Shown here one piece after another: positions 14,386 to 22,623 of a stretch of DNA of 64,000 bases. Made by a program: the position numbers and the translations under genes. Under the pieces are notes generated by a model. It saw only the letters and a program-made list of their open reading frames with translations, had not been told where the DNA came from and searched no databases. The first letter of the stretch is position 1. Every line of letters begins with the position of its first letter. The stretch lies in assembly GCF_900016645.1 (NCBI RefSeq), contig NZ_CDGJ01000052.1, one strand, 5' to 3'. This stretch comes from Acididesulfobacillus acetoxydans (lineage in GTDB: Bacteria > Bacillota > Desulfitobacteriia > Desulfitobacteriales > Desulfitobacteriaceae).

Positions 14386-16386
14386 TTAGGCTCGGATGGT
14401 GGCTCGGACGGTGCAGCGCTCCTCATAATAAGACGTGCTCTCTCCCAAGTCCGACACCCGGCCCCCAATCAGCTGATTTACGCCCAGCCCCCCTGCCGTA
14501 ACGCCCTCCGGAATGACAACACAGCTGGGATGAATAGCCTCCGAAACTGCCACAGGCGCCTGTAACTGCCCCCTGGCAGTCGAAACCAGAACCATATCCC
14601 CCGGTGAAAGTTTAAATCGTCCGGCCAGGGAGGGGTGAATAAAAACCCGCAATCCCTTTCCCTCCATAAATTGGGAGTGAATTCCTGCCGCAGGATGAGG
14701 CGTCAAAAGATAAAACGGAAATTCTCTCGTTTCTCCCTCAAGCCCGGAGCCATCTCCACCCGGGACATCGGGCCGCTCCCCGGTAAAATTCGCCATGGGG
14801 TCGCCCGATTCCTTCCGGGCCAATTCGGAAAATAACTCGATCTTTCCCGACGGAGTCGCAAATAGATAATCTCCCCAGGCCACCTCAGGAATATAGGGTG
14901 CCCGGAGAGGTCCTTCTTTCAACCGGCCTAAAGTGACCCCCTGTTGCGCCAGGGGCTCCAGCACGTATTCCAACCACTTTGCGGCCGAGAAGGGAAAATA
15001 GCGTCCCAAGCCCAGTCTCTGGGCCAATTCTGTAAAGAGAAGCGGTTCCGCTTTCGCTTCCCCTTGAGGTTCCAGTACTTTACCGGCATATTGGAGGAAC
15101 GGACTCCACGATGTGGCGATCAGGTCTTCTTCCTCGAAGACAGTCGTTACCGGCAGGACAAGATCCGACTGTTTTGCTGTCTCTGTCATGACCGTGTCAA
15201 GCACAACTTTAAAACGAATCCCCTGCCAAACTTCCCGCCAAAGCAGGGAATCCGGCTGCTGAACCAGGGGATTGGAGCGTGTGACCAGGGCCAAGCGCAC
15301 AGGCGGGTCAGCTTGCTTCAAGCTTTGCGCCAGGAGGGCATGGGGAAAGGCCCGGCTTTGCCAATCCCCCGGGGGAAGAAAAAGACTGTTCAAGTTCCTT
15401 TTATGGTAGGCGTGAGCGAAGTGAACCCCCGCTCCCGGGCGCCCAACGTTGCCTGTCAGGGCAGCCAGGGCATCGACGGCGCGAACCGTATTGCCCCCAT
15501 TAGTATAGCGTTGCAGTCCGTAACCCAAAAGGAATGAAACCGGTTTCTCCCGACCCATCGACTCCGCCAAAAAGCGCATATCCTCCACACTCATTCCGGT
15601 CAGAGCGGAGACCTTTGCCGGAGGAAAATCTTTGACCCTGACGGCAAAAGCGGAAAATCCCTTAACATGTGCCTTGACAAAGTCTTGATCCAGCCACCCC
15701 CGATCCAGAACAATGTGCGCCAAGCCCAGGGCCAAAGCCCCATCCGTGCCCGGATTAACCCTGAAGTAGGCGTCTGCGAAATCCGCACTCCTGACCCTGA
15801 CAGGGTTAATGACAATAAGCTTCGCCCCCTGCCTTCTCGCTGCGCGCAAAAGGGGCTGGAGGTGAATGCTCGTAACGGCCGGATCGCGCCCCCAAAGAAT
15901 GATCAACCCCGCCCGGACCAGATCTTGCCAAAGGCTGCTGCGAACCGCACCGAAGTCTATTTCCTGGGCCCGGTAACCGGCGCCCCAGCACATACTTCCC
16001 CTGGGTTCCGTTACGCCGCCCAAGGCCTGAAAAAACCGCCGGTCAAGCGCCCGCAAAACCCCGTTATGGCCGTAGTCGAAATGGTGAAAAATTCCCCAGG
16101 GGCCGGTTTCCTCCACGGTCCGCCGGATTTCCCCGGCCAAAAGTTTATACGCTTCCTCCCAGGATATCCGTTTCCAGGAGGTTCCCGCCCGAAGCTGAGG
16201 AAACCGCAAGCGGTCGCGCGAAAACACCCTTTCGGCTAAGGCCCGCCCTTTGGCGCAAATAAACCCGCGCGTTATGGGGTTCTCCCTGTCACCGTAAACC
16301 CGCAGTCCCTGTTGGGTCTTTTCAACGAGAAAAGCGCAGCTGTCCGGACAGTTCAAAGGGCAAGCCGAACGAACAACCTCCGTCAA
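14386..16386 (-). CDS. Molybdopterin-dependent oxidoreductase (DMSO reductase family)
   Basis: A 666-residue cytoplasmic catalytic subunit of the DMSO-reductase superfamily. A [4Fe-4S] cluster site is formed by C9, C13, C17 and C44 (ACPLNCPDSC and GFICAKG). The molybdopterin domains follow (LFxGRDP-like IILWGRDPAVT, VTRSNPLVQQPD) and a C-terminal dinucleotide-binding domain ends near ESTSYYEERC. There is no twin-arginine signal and no neighbouring electron-transfer or membrane subunit, so its substrate and partner are unknown. TTG start at 16386 behind GGGGGGAG. The family call is firm; the reaction is not. Confidence 0.9.
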   Translation of the reverse strand: MTEVVRSACPLNCPDSCAFLVEKTQQGLRVYGDRENPITRGFICAKGRALAERVFSRDRLRFPQLRAGTSWKRISWEEAYKLLAGEIRRTVEETGPWGIFHHFDYGHNGVLRALDRRFFQALGGVTEPRGSMCWGAGYRAQEIDFGAVRSSLWQDLVRAGLIILWGRDPAVTSIHLQPLLRAARRQGAKLIVINPVRVRSADFADAYFRVNPGTDGALALGLAHIVLDRGWLDQDFVKAHVKGFSAFAVRVKDFPPAKVSALTGMSVEDMRFLAESMGREKPVSFLLGYGLQRYTNGGNTVRAVDALAALTGNVGRPGAGVHFAHAYHKRNLNSLFLPPGDWQSRAFPHALLAQSLKQADPPVRLALVTRSNPLVQQPDSLLWREVWQGIRFKVVLDTVMTETAKQSDLVLPVTTVFEEEDLIATSWSPFLQYAGKVLEPQGEAKAEPLLFTELAQRLGLGRYFPFSAAKWLEYVLEPLAQQGVTLGRLKEGPLRAPYIPEVAWGDYLFATPSGKIELFSELARKESGDPMANFTGERPDVPGGDGSGLEGETREFPFYLLTPHPAAGIHSQFMEGKGLRVFIHPSLAGRFKLSPGDMVLVSTARGQLQAPVAVSEAIHPSCVVIPEGVTAGGLGVNQLIGGRVSDLGESTSYYEERCTVRATIRA

Positions 16387-16680
16387 GAAAACTCCCCCCT
16401 TAGTCAGCGCCTATCCTTCAGTGTCTGCACTCTTTCGGCCGCTCTCTTTCCGCCCAACCGCTCCTGCTCAACCGCTCCCATTTAACCGTTTTCATTTCGG
16501 CCCTTTTATAGAACATGCGCGGGAAAACCTCGGAATTCGATTCCGGGGATGAGAACGCATCCGCTTAGATCCCCTTCACCAGGCCCGCTTTTTGGAAGCG
16601 GAGTTTGTCTGCGAAGCCGGGGAAAGTGCGGCGAAACCGGCACCAAACACCCAGGCCCTCTTCGGACTCCCTTGTTTGAA
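16387..16680. other. Intergenic, nothing recognised
   Basis: The gap between the SCIFF maturase gene and the molybdopterin enzyme gene. Apart from the GGGGGGAG ribosome-binding site of the latter and repeated C-rich CCGCTCC words around 16450-16480, I see no gene, hairpin or promoter of note. Confidence 0.4.
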
Positions 16681-18111
16681 CTAACGGACCGTCTGCAGTT
16701 CTTTCGCCTTAAGGTACAGGGCGACCTCCAGCCGTTTTTTCTGGAACTCGCACCCCAAAGCATAAACTTCCGTCAAGCTTCCGCCGGCGGCGAAATTCGC
16801 GGCATGACACCCTCCGCTGCAGGAGAAACGGGCCCAACAGACCCGGCAGGAGGCTTTGGCGTAAACGTGCGCGGCGCGGAAAGACCGAACCAAATCCCGG
16901 TTCAGTTCGAGCGGATCCGCGGCATAGAGAGAACCCATTTTAAACTGCTCCTGGCCGACGAACTGATGGCAAGGATAGAGGTCTCCTTCAGGGGAGATCG
17001 CCACATATTCATGACCCGCCCCACAACCCGCAAGCCGCTTGGGCAAACAAGGACCTTGTTCGAAAGCCATATTGAAATGAAAAAAGCTGAAATCCTCTCC
17101 TCTCGCTCTGCGCTCGATAATCTCCTCTCCCAAACGATCATAACTCTCCCTGATTGTCTCAAGATCATCCGGTTGGAAAGCGTAGGGCTCTTCCGGAGAA
17201 GCGACAACGGGTTCCATCGATATCCGTTTAAGCCCCAAATCCAGCATGTGGACCACATCCCGGTCAAAATCCAAATTAAAATGCGTGTACGTTCCCCGTA
17301 CATAATAATATGTCCCGACTGCATAAGGAGAACTTTCCGGGCGTCTCCGGGCAAAACTCCGAATCGACGGGACCACCCGCTCATAACTTCCCTGCCCGTT
17401 GGCAAAGGGTCTCATTTTGTCATGCACTTCCGGCCGCCCATCTAAACTCAAAACGACGCTGATATCTTCCTTTTCCAGAAACTCCTCAATTTCCTTGGTC
17501 AACAGCACCGCGTTGGTGGTAAGCGTAAACTTCAAAGTCTTATGTCGCTCAGCCGCCGCCTGCCGCCCATAGCGAACCAATTCCCGAACGAGCGGAAAAT
17601 TGAGCAGCGGCTCCCCGCCAAAAAAGTCCACCTCACAGTGATCGCGGTGGCCGGAAGCAGACAAGACAAAGTCGATTCCTCTCCTCCCGGTTTCCGCATC
17701 CATTAACATACGGCTCCCGCCAAAAGCCCCGGACCCGGCAAAACAGTAGCCGCAACGCAAATTGCAATCATGGGCCACGTGCAGACAGACGGCCTTGACC
17801 AAAGGTTTCTCCGGATAGCTCGGGCCTTGCTCCTCCGCTTCTTTTGAGAAAAGTACCCCCTCTTCTTTCAAGTCTGCCAGTTCATCCAGGACTTCCTGCG
17901 CAACGGCCCAATCCACGGCGGCTCTCCCGAGCCCACGCTTAATTTCCGCCGCCGAAAGAACCGGCAAAGTCCCCATAACCCTTAAAATCCGGTAAGTCGG
18001 TTCGTCAACGACATGCAGAGAACCTGAATTTACATCATAAGCAATATTGAGGTCTCCTTGCCGAAACACATGTACATTTTTCTCCAGATTATAGCCGGTC
18101 AAATCCAACAT
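16681..18111 (-). CDS. scfB: SCIFF radical SAM maturase (SPASM, thioether-forming)
   Basis: A 476-residue radical SAM enzyme. An N-terminal peptide-recognition-like domain (1-100) precedes the radical SAM core with C116, C120 and C123 (CNLRCGYC) binding the SAM-cleaving [4Fe-4S] cluster, and FFGGEPLLNF. The C-terminal SPASM/twitch region holds two further cluster-binding cysteine sets (CGAGHEYVAISPEGDLYPC; CRVCWARFSCSGGC). Family members cross-link cysteine sulfur to an alpha carbon in the SCIFF peptide. The substrate gene lies 267 bp upstream. Start ATG at 18111 with AGAGAGGA. Function of the modified peptide is not known for the family. Confidence 0.95.
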   Translation of the reverse strand: MLDLTGYNLEKNVHVFRQGDLNIAYDVNSGSLHVVDEPTYRILRVMGTLPVLSAAEIKRGLGRAAVDWAVAQEVLDELADLKEEGVLFSKEAEEQGPSYPEKPLVKAVCLHVAHDCNLRCGYCFAGSGAFGGSRMLMDAETGRRGIDFVLSASGHRDHCEVDFFGGEPLLNFPLVRELVRYGRQAAAERHKTLKFTLTTNAVLLTKEIEEFLEKEDISVVLSLDGRPEVHDKMRPFANGQGSYERVVPSIRSFARRRPESSPYAVGTYYYVRGTYTHFNLDFDRDVVHMLDLGLKRISMEPVVASPEEPYAFQPDDLETIRESYDRLGEEIIERRARGEDFSFFHFNMAFEQGPCLPKRLAGCGAGHEYVAISPEGDLYPCHQFVGQEQFKMGSLYAADPLELNRDLVRSFRAAHVYAKASCRVCWARFSCSGGCHAANFAAGGSLTEVYALGCEFQKKRLEVALYLKAKELQTVR

Positions 18112-18212
18112 GACAATCCTCTCTCTCCGAAAACCCTGCCGTTATCGCCGCCGGCTGCCTGCCAAAGGGATAGGCCGGCGCCTGAACCCGTGATACCATC
18201 ATGATCCAGGCA

Positions 18213-18258
18213 AGAGCGCCCCAGCTCGTGACTGAAGTCGCGAGTGTGCGGGCGCTCT
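18213..18258 (-). terminator. Long intercistronic hairpin between scfA and scfB
   Basis: AGAGCGCCC (18213-18221) pairs with GGGCGCTCT (18250-18258), and inside it CTCGTGACT pairs with AGTCGCGAG around a 2-nt loop. No run of T follows on the minus strand. It may act as partial terminator or RNA-stability element that yields more peptide than enzyme mRNA. Confidence 0.55.
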
Positions 18259-18378
18259 GTCCATCAAAACAGAAACAGAACCCATCCCAGCCAGGGGTGG
18301 GTTCCGAAGCCGTACCTGCGTCCTATTCCCTCCGCAACGGGATTAAGCACCGGTTTCCGCCGACAACGATATGAGCAT

Positions 18379-18519
18379 CTACTTGACACACACTTGATTC
18401 CCAACCGTACAGGACGTTTTGCATGCTGACTGGCATGAAGTTTGACAGGCGCCACAACCCCCGGTCTTCACGCTGTCACTTAAATTCGTCCTAATCACGG
18501 TTTGAATATGTTTAGCCAT
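18379..18519 (-). CDS. scfA: SCIFF six-cysteine ribosomal peptide precursor
   Basis: A 46-residue peptide starting MAKHIQTVIR and containing six cysteines in forty-five residues: C22, C25, C29, C33, C37 and C44, in the pattern CGACQTSCQSACKTSC. This is the six-cysteine-in-forty-five (SCIFF) family, the substrate of the maturase encoded downstream, which makes sulfur-to-alpha-carbon thioether links. The N-terminal half is the leader. ATG at 18519 follows GGGGGGAG by 7 nt, and a TATAAT box lies at 18557-18562. The family is almost universal in Clostridia, so it helps place the organism. Confidence 0.95.
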   Translation of the reverse strand: MAKHIQTVIRTNLSDSVKTGGCGACQTSCQSACKTSCTVGNQVCVK

Positions 18520-18627
18520 TCAAACTCCCCCCTTCGGTCTTACCTCTTTCTCACTGATTATAGCACGATGCCACATACAAAAGGAAGCCCTTCCGGGCAG
18601 CCCGGCCAAATGTCAGGAGCCCCGGCC

Positions 18628-18798
18628 TCAGGCCGCATGTGCATCGATATCTCTCTCTAAAGCATAAAGCCGATTGACCAAGACATCAATTCGTTGACTG
18701 ATCATAAGAACTTCCGGGTCAGACAAGTCCTTGTCCGCAGCGACCGTATACATTCTGCATCGCCACGTTTCCAGCTCCTCCAACAACTCGCGCTCCAC
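18628..18798 (-). CDS. Spo0E-like sporulation regulatory protein
   Basis: A 56-residue protein from a GTG at 18798 behind AAAGAGGGTG. It contains the Spo0E family signature: LSDPEVLMISQRIDVLVNRL, with the SQxLD-type motif as SQRID. Spo0E-like phosphatases dephosphorylate Spo0A-P and so restrain sporulation, using the motif's acidic and Gln residues. Small helical hairpin fold expected. It stands alone upstream of the SCIFF gene, transcribed in the same direction. Confidence 0.85.
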   Translation of the reverse strand: MERELLEELETWRCRMYTVAADKDLSDPEVLMISQRIDVLVNRLYALERDIDAHAA

Positions 18799-18952
18799 AA
18801 TTTTCACCCTCTTTCTTGGGAGGTTTACCCACTGCTACAGGATACCTCTTTCCAGCCTCTGCCGCAATAGCATATATTGACTACTTTTGTCGCAACGCTG
18901 CCGAAACCCCCACCTTTTCCTAAATTCCGTTGCAGCCCGCCCCAGCTAAGCG

Positions 18953-20302
18953 TCAGCCGACTTTTTCCGTATGAGCTGCCCTTGCCTCCCGGACGGAACG
19001 AACAGCAAAATACATCATAAGCGTCAGAGGAAGCAGATACAGATAAAGCGCGTAAGGCAGGAACCCCACGCTGCTCACTTTCATTGTCACAGTCGGAACC
19101 AGGGCCGCAAGATTCCAGGGAATCAGGGCAGCCAGAACTTCTCCCGTATTTTCTAGATCTACGGCTAAATCATAGTTGCCTTTTTCGCTGCTTGCGTAGC
19201 TTTTCTTCATCAACTGGTCGGTAAGAACGAGACTAATGGACTGATTGGAGCCCAAAGCTGCCGTCACAAGGCTGACGAGCGCCGTGTAGCTAAAGAGCGC
19301 AAACCTGCCCTTGGCCCGCAGGAGAATGGCCTCAATGCTCCCGAACATGCGGGTTCCTTCGAAAATTCCGGCCATGGCACAAGACACAAAGACGACAAAC
19401 GAAGGCTTGAGCATGGAAATTATCCCGCCCCCCTGGACAATGGACCGAAGTGGGCTGGCCTTGTCCAAGCGGAACCCTAAAACAATATCCCGCACAACTT
19501 CGCTCAGATGCTGCTGCTGAAACAGAACACCGATCCCGGCCGCCACCAACACGCTCAGAAGCATAGCCAATTTGATGTCCAGTCGAAGCAGCGCCAAAAG
19601 CAGGACGAGCAGCGCCGGAACCAACACCAAGCCATTAATCCGGAAAATATTTAGCAGTTCCGCGTCTAACCGGCCGACCACAAAGCTTAAAGGACAGCGC
19701 AGAGAAATAATATAATAAAGGACTAAGGACAGAACAAAAGCAGGAGCCGCGCTCTTAAACATATTCCTGATATTGGTATAGAGATTCGTCTCCGTCAGGT
19801 TAGCGACGAGGTTGGCGCTCGAAGACATGGGCGAACAACGGTCTCCGAAATAGGCTCCGGCTATAATCGCCCCCGCCGCAATATTGGCGTTGATATTTCC
19901 GTTCTTAGCCATGAGCATGAGGGCAACCCCTACCGTACTCACCGTGCCCAAGGAGGTACCCAGCAGAAATGAAACGGCCGAACTCACCACAAAGGCATAG
20001 AGTATGAAGTAGTGCGGGTTCATGTATTTCATTCCGTAGTAGACGATCCCGGGCACCGTGCCGGAAGCCATCCAAGCCCCCGTGATCGCGCCGATCAGGA
20101 TAAAGATCTTCAAGACTACGAACGCTTTTCTGGCGCCTGTGAAAGCCATCCGGACCACGTCCCGGAGCCGGAAGCCGCGCTCCCAGGCAATAAAGGCGAA
20201 GATGAGGAGGCAGAGAACCAGCGGATAACCGACAAAAGCCCCCCTCAAAATAAAGGCGACCAAAACCCCAATCGCTGCTATCATGCCCAAAACAAGATCC
20301 AT
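18953..20302 (-). CDS. nhaC: NhaC-family Na+/H+ antiporter
   Basis: About 449 residues with roughly twelve predicted membrane helices. NhaC-family features include SAVSFLLGTSLGTVSTVG and the conserved GAYFGDRCSPMSSSANL, followed by ALGSNQSISLVL. Members exchange Na+ (some lactate, malate or amino acids) for protons at the cytoplasmic membrane; substrate cannot be fixed from sequence alone. I prefer the ATG at 20302 behind GGAGAAGG; an ATG five codons earlier (20317) lies too close to its GGGGAG. It appears monocistronic. Confidence 0.9.
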   Translation of the reverse strand: MDLVLGMIAAIGVLVAFILRGAFVGYPLVLCLLIFAFIAWERGFRLRDVVRMAFTGARKAFVVLKIFILIGAITGAWMASGTVPGIVYYGMKYMNPHYFILYAFVVSSAVSFLLGTSLGTVSTVGVALMLMAKNGNINANIAAGAIIAGAYFGDRCSPMSSSANLVANLTETNLYTNIRNMFKSAAPAFVLSLVLYYIISLRCPLSFVVGRLDAELLNIFRINGLVLVPALLVLLLALLRLDIKLAMLLSVLVAAGIGVLFQQQHLSEVVRDIVLGFRLDKASPLRSIVQGGGIISMLKPSFVVFVSCAMAGIFEGTRMFGSIEAILLRAKGRFALFSYTALVSLVTAALGSNQSISLVLTDQLMKKSYASSEKGNYDLAVDLENTGEVLAALIPWNLAALVPTVTMKVSSVGFLPYALYLYLLPLTLMMYFAVRSVREARAAHTEKVG

Positions 20303-20721
20303 CTCAGCCTTCTCCATTCTCCCCTATGCAGAGCGGAAGAACCAACACCCGTATCCGCAACGCCGGCCACACACCCCGGGGCTCTCCCCGCGGCGACATG
20401 TCTCTTCTCTCGGTCGTAGTGAACGCCGGCGAGCAATTCCGGCAGCGGCGGGGTTCTACCCCCCGAGGCGTTGCTCTGCTCTCTACCCCATGGCCCTGCC
20501 TCGTTCTACCCATTAACCTTCCAATCCTTGCACACGTCGATCCAGGCTCGGGCCTTTGAATATCTTATTCCATTGCCGGAAATATTCCTTTACTTGTTCG
20601 ATAGCCAATTTAGCCTTCCTTGTACCTGCTATGCCCGCTCCCTGTCCGCGGCGTACGCGGCACTTGTCGTTGGCATACGCCGGCTTGTGTAACGCAGCAA
20701 ACACGCTGTGACGCACCAAAA
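20303..20721. other. Non-coding gap, possible decayed gene
   Basis: No gene with support. A minus frame at about 20522-20625 reads RKAKLAIEQVKEYFRQWNK, which looks protein-like and may be the end of a lost gene, but has no recognised family. The remainder is GC-rich and unremarkable. Confidence 0.35.
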
Positions 20722-20757
20722 ATAAAAAAGTAGCCTCACCCGAGAAGTGCTACTTTT
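20722..20757 (-). terminator. Intrinsic terminator
   Basis: AAAAGTAGC and GCTACTTTT arms (20749-20757 and 20726-20734) with a 14-nt loop. On the minus strand the stem is followed by TTTTTTATTTTT, so it ends leftward transcription coming from hicAB and the hairpin element. Confidence 0.8.
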
Positions 20758-20924
20758 CCGTTTTCCCGGGGCCCTCTGCGTCCGGGTTAAACGGCGAGGA
20801 TGTTCCCGCACATTAATTTAATTATATAGCTCGTCGAAGGATTGGGCAAGTTTATGAAGAATGGCTTAAGCTCTGATATACGTTTCATGTTCTTCGAAAT
20901 TCGCCCTTAACATTTATCCAAAAC

Positions 20925-21434
20925 GTAAGACTCCCACTTCTACAAGTGGGAGTGGGTCCCACGTACCCCGCTGCGGTGGGGGTAGACTCCGCCTTCGGCC
21001 GTCATTGTCCACCGGACAATGACGCCTTCGCCGAGAAGTGTAATTTTGGGATAGGCGGCTTCGGCGAAACTCTCCACTGGAGACTTTCGTCACCGAAGAC
21101 ATCCTCACCGCACAAGTATGCGTTGAAAGCTCCCGCGGAACCCCCGGAGTTACCCACGGTAGTGGTATCCTCACCGCACAAGTATGCGTTGAAAGCTTGC
21201 GGTTCGGTGACAGTGTCCACAGGACACTATCGTGATGTTCAGCGTAAGCTGAACGAGTTCACTGGGATTCGCTGCCTTTTACCCTTTTTCGTTGTGATTG
21301 CAGTGCAAACTGCAGTACAGGCCTAACGGCGAGTGCATAGAGACCACTTGTACGGCCTGCCAGTTCAGCACTCAGCGAATACTGAGTGCCGGAACTTGGG
21401 AATCCTCGCGTTTCAACGCGGGGAGGAAGTCAAC
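20925..21434. repeat. Hairpin-chain repeat element, copy 1 (possible structured RNA)
   Basis: A 510-bp non-coding element made of successive perfect or near-perfect hairpins: 20931-20952 (CTCCCACTT/AAGTGGGAG), 21001-21023 (GTCATTGTCC/GGACAATGAC), 21212-21228 (AGTGTCC/GGACACT), 21237-21254 (GTTCAGC/GCTGAAC), 21300-21313 (GCAGT/ACTGC), 21368-21389 (GCACTCAG/CTGAGTGC) and 21405-21423 (CTCGCG region), ending GGAAGTCAAC. Both ends resemble the hairpins of IS605/TnpB-type elements. A shortened copy is at 49351-49480. Open frames through it are driven by the repeats and are not protein-like. Confidence 0.7.
21101..21197. repeat. 31-bp direct repeat pair inside the hairpin element
   Basis: ATCCTCACCGCACAAGTATG and the following CGTTGAAAGCT occur identically at 21101-21131 and 21167-21197, 66 bp apart. 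Only two copies and no further spacers, so not a CRISPR array. Confidence 0.85.
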
Positions 21435-21435
21435 A

Positions 21436-21840
21436 CTACGGCCTGTCTACTCCAAGATATTCCTTTAATGCTGCCTGGGTAATCTGCGAAAAGTTTACTC
21501 CCTGTTTTTCGGCCAATTCCTTCAGCCATGCCGGCAGAGTTATATTTGTTTTTACTGACCGATTATCCATTTCATCCTTTACAACTTCTGGGAAAATCGT
21601 CACTGGAACGATGATTGCGCCGGCCGGGATATCCTCAAATGGCGGCTGGGTAGGATTCGCTGTGACATCACCGTCTTTCTCCATCCCCCAGAGATGAAGC
21701 CCTAAAGCCTCTGCGGCCATGGTCTGAGCATGATGAAAGTTATCCCCCATTGAAACGCACCCCGGCAGATCAGGAAAATACACACCGAAGCCTCCATCTT
21801 TTGACGGTTCGAAGACTGCAAAATAAGTGACTTTACGCAA
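21436..21840 (-). CDS. hicB: HicB-type antitoxin
   Basis: A 134-residue protein with an N-terminal HicB partial RNase-H fold (VTYFAVFEPSKDGGFGVYFP, LPGCVSMGD, MAAEALGLHLWGME) and a C-terminal ribbon-helix-helix DNA-binding segment (SVKTNITLPAWLKELAEKQG). HicB neutralises the mRNA-cleaving toxin HicA and represses the operon. It follows hicA by about 60 bp. Because hicA is frameshifted, the antitoxin may be an orphan relic, though its own frame is intact. It ends 2 bp from the hairpin element. Confidence 0.92.
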   Translation of the reverse strand: MRKVTYFAVFEPSKDGGFGVYFPDLPGCVSMGDNFHHAQTMAAEALGLHLWGMEKDGDVTANPTQPPFEDIPAGAIIVPVTIFPEVVKDEMDNRSVKTNITLPAWLKELAEKQGVNFSQITQAALKEYLGVDRP

Positions 21841-21899
21841 ATTAATTCCCCTATTATTATTTATTATTTTTAGTTCATCTTATAAGCAAGGCACAGGGT

Positions 21900-22083
21900 C
21901 TACTTGAACCCTGCCTGCTTCCATATGCTGCCGAGTGCCCCCGGACGGGATGTCGCCTTTGTGGTTCGGTAGGGTCACCTTACCCGGTTTTATCGGATGT
22001 ATGAGCTGGATGTGCGAGCCCTTGGTTTCTTTGAGTATCGAACCGTCTTTGTTCAATACCCTTAGAACTTCCCGAACCGTCAT
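21900..22083 (-). pseudogene. hicA: hicA toxin gene with C-terminal frameshift
   Basis: From the ATG at 22083 (behind AAGGAG) the protein reads MTVREVLRVLNKDGS, then KGSHIQLIHP with the catalytic His of the dsRBD-like HicA mRNA interferase, up to GDIPSG. A run of five C on the plus strand (21938-21942) then shifts the frame. Removing one base restores ALGSIWKQAGFK and a stop at 21900, the normal HicA end of about 60 residues; as read, translation continues to 21880 with an unrelated tail. Either an inactivating mutation, a slippage site or a sequencing error. Confidence 0.85.
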
Positions 22084-22214
22084 TATTGATTCTCTCCTTC
22101 TAACTGGATTATACGCATTATTTATGCGTATATCAATGGTCAAACGCGTAGTACGGTCAGTATCGGCACAACCAAGGTTACAAATGTTAACACTATGCTT
22201 AAGACGGCAAAATC

Positions 22215-22245
22215 AAAGCCGGAAAACACCGGCTTTTTTCTTTTT
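22215..22245. terminator. Intrinsic terminator-like hairpin
   Basis: AAAGCCGG and CCGGCTTT arms with a 6-nt loop, followed on the plus strand by TTTTTTCTTTTT; also usable leftward. Lies between tRNA-Gly and hicA. Confidence 0.65.
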
Positions 22246-22306
22246 CGCCGGTTGCTGTAAGGTTGCTGTCAAATGTGTTTTACGAATTCCGCGCATAAAA
22301 TGAAAA

Positions 22307-22330
22307 GGTACCGCAAACCCTTGCGATACC
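22307..22330 (-). terminator. Terminator of tRNA-Gly
   Basis: On the minus strand GGTATCGCAA and TTGCGGTACC form a 10-bp stem with one G-T pair, followed by TTTTCATTTT, starting 12 nt after the tRNA 3' end. Confidence 0.7.
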
Positions 22331-22342
22331 TGCATTTTCATA

Positions 22343-22418
22343 TGGAGCGGATGACGGGATTCGAACCCGCGACCCTCGGCTTGGGAAGCCAATGCTCTAC
22401 CAGCTGAGCCACATCCGC
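22343..22418 (-). tRNA. tRNA-Gly (anticodon CCC)
   Basis: A 76-nt cloverleaf with encoded CCA. Acceptor arms GCGGATG/CATCCGC, D arm with AGCTGGTAGAGC, anticodon stem TTGGC/GCCGA with loop TTCCCAA giving anticodon CCC for codon GGG, and T arm GCGGGTTCGAATCCCG (one wobble). Transcribed leftwards with its own terminator. Confidence 0.95.
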
Positions 22419-22623
22419 GAAATCCGCCGGCAAAATCAGCCACGATCTTGCCCACTGGACAAAACCAGGCGGAACACTAATTATTATATATCTTGCCCGC
22501 CAGCAAGTCAAGGCAACGGCAATAGACGATCAGGAAAACCGCAAAATCCTTGTGCCTACTCGTGTTCCTTCGCCGACACTTTTAAGGCATGGGAATCACC
22601 TGAACAGTTGGCTCCTCTCCGGC

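Noticed and set aside
16549..17445. Plus-strand open frame of 298 codons over scfB
   Set aside because: Antisense shadow of the SCIFF maturase.
21101..21197. Possible CRISPR
   Set aside because: Only two 31-bp copies with a 35-bp interval, no further units and no cas genes in the window.
21002..21220. Open frame through the hairpin element with a repeated FNAYLCGED string
   Set aside because: The repetition comes from the 31-bp direct repeat; length and composition follow the hairpins, not a protein.
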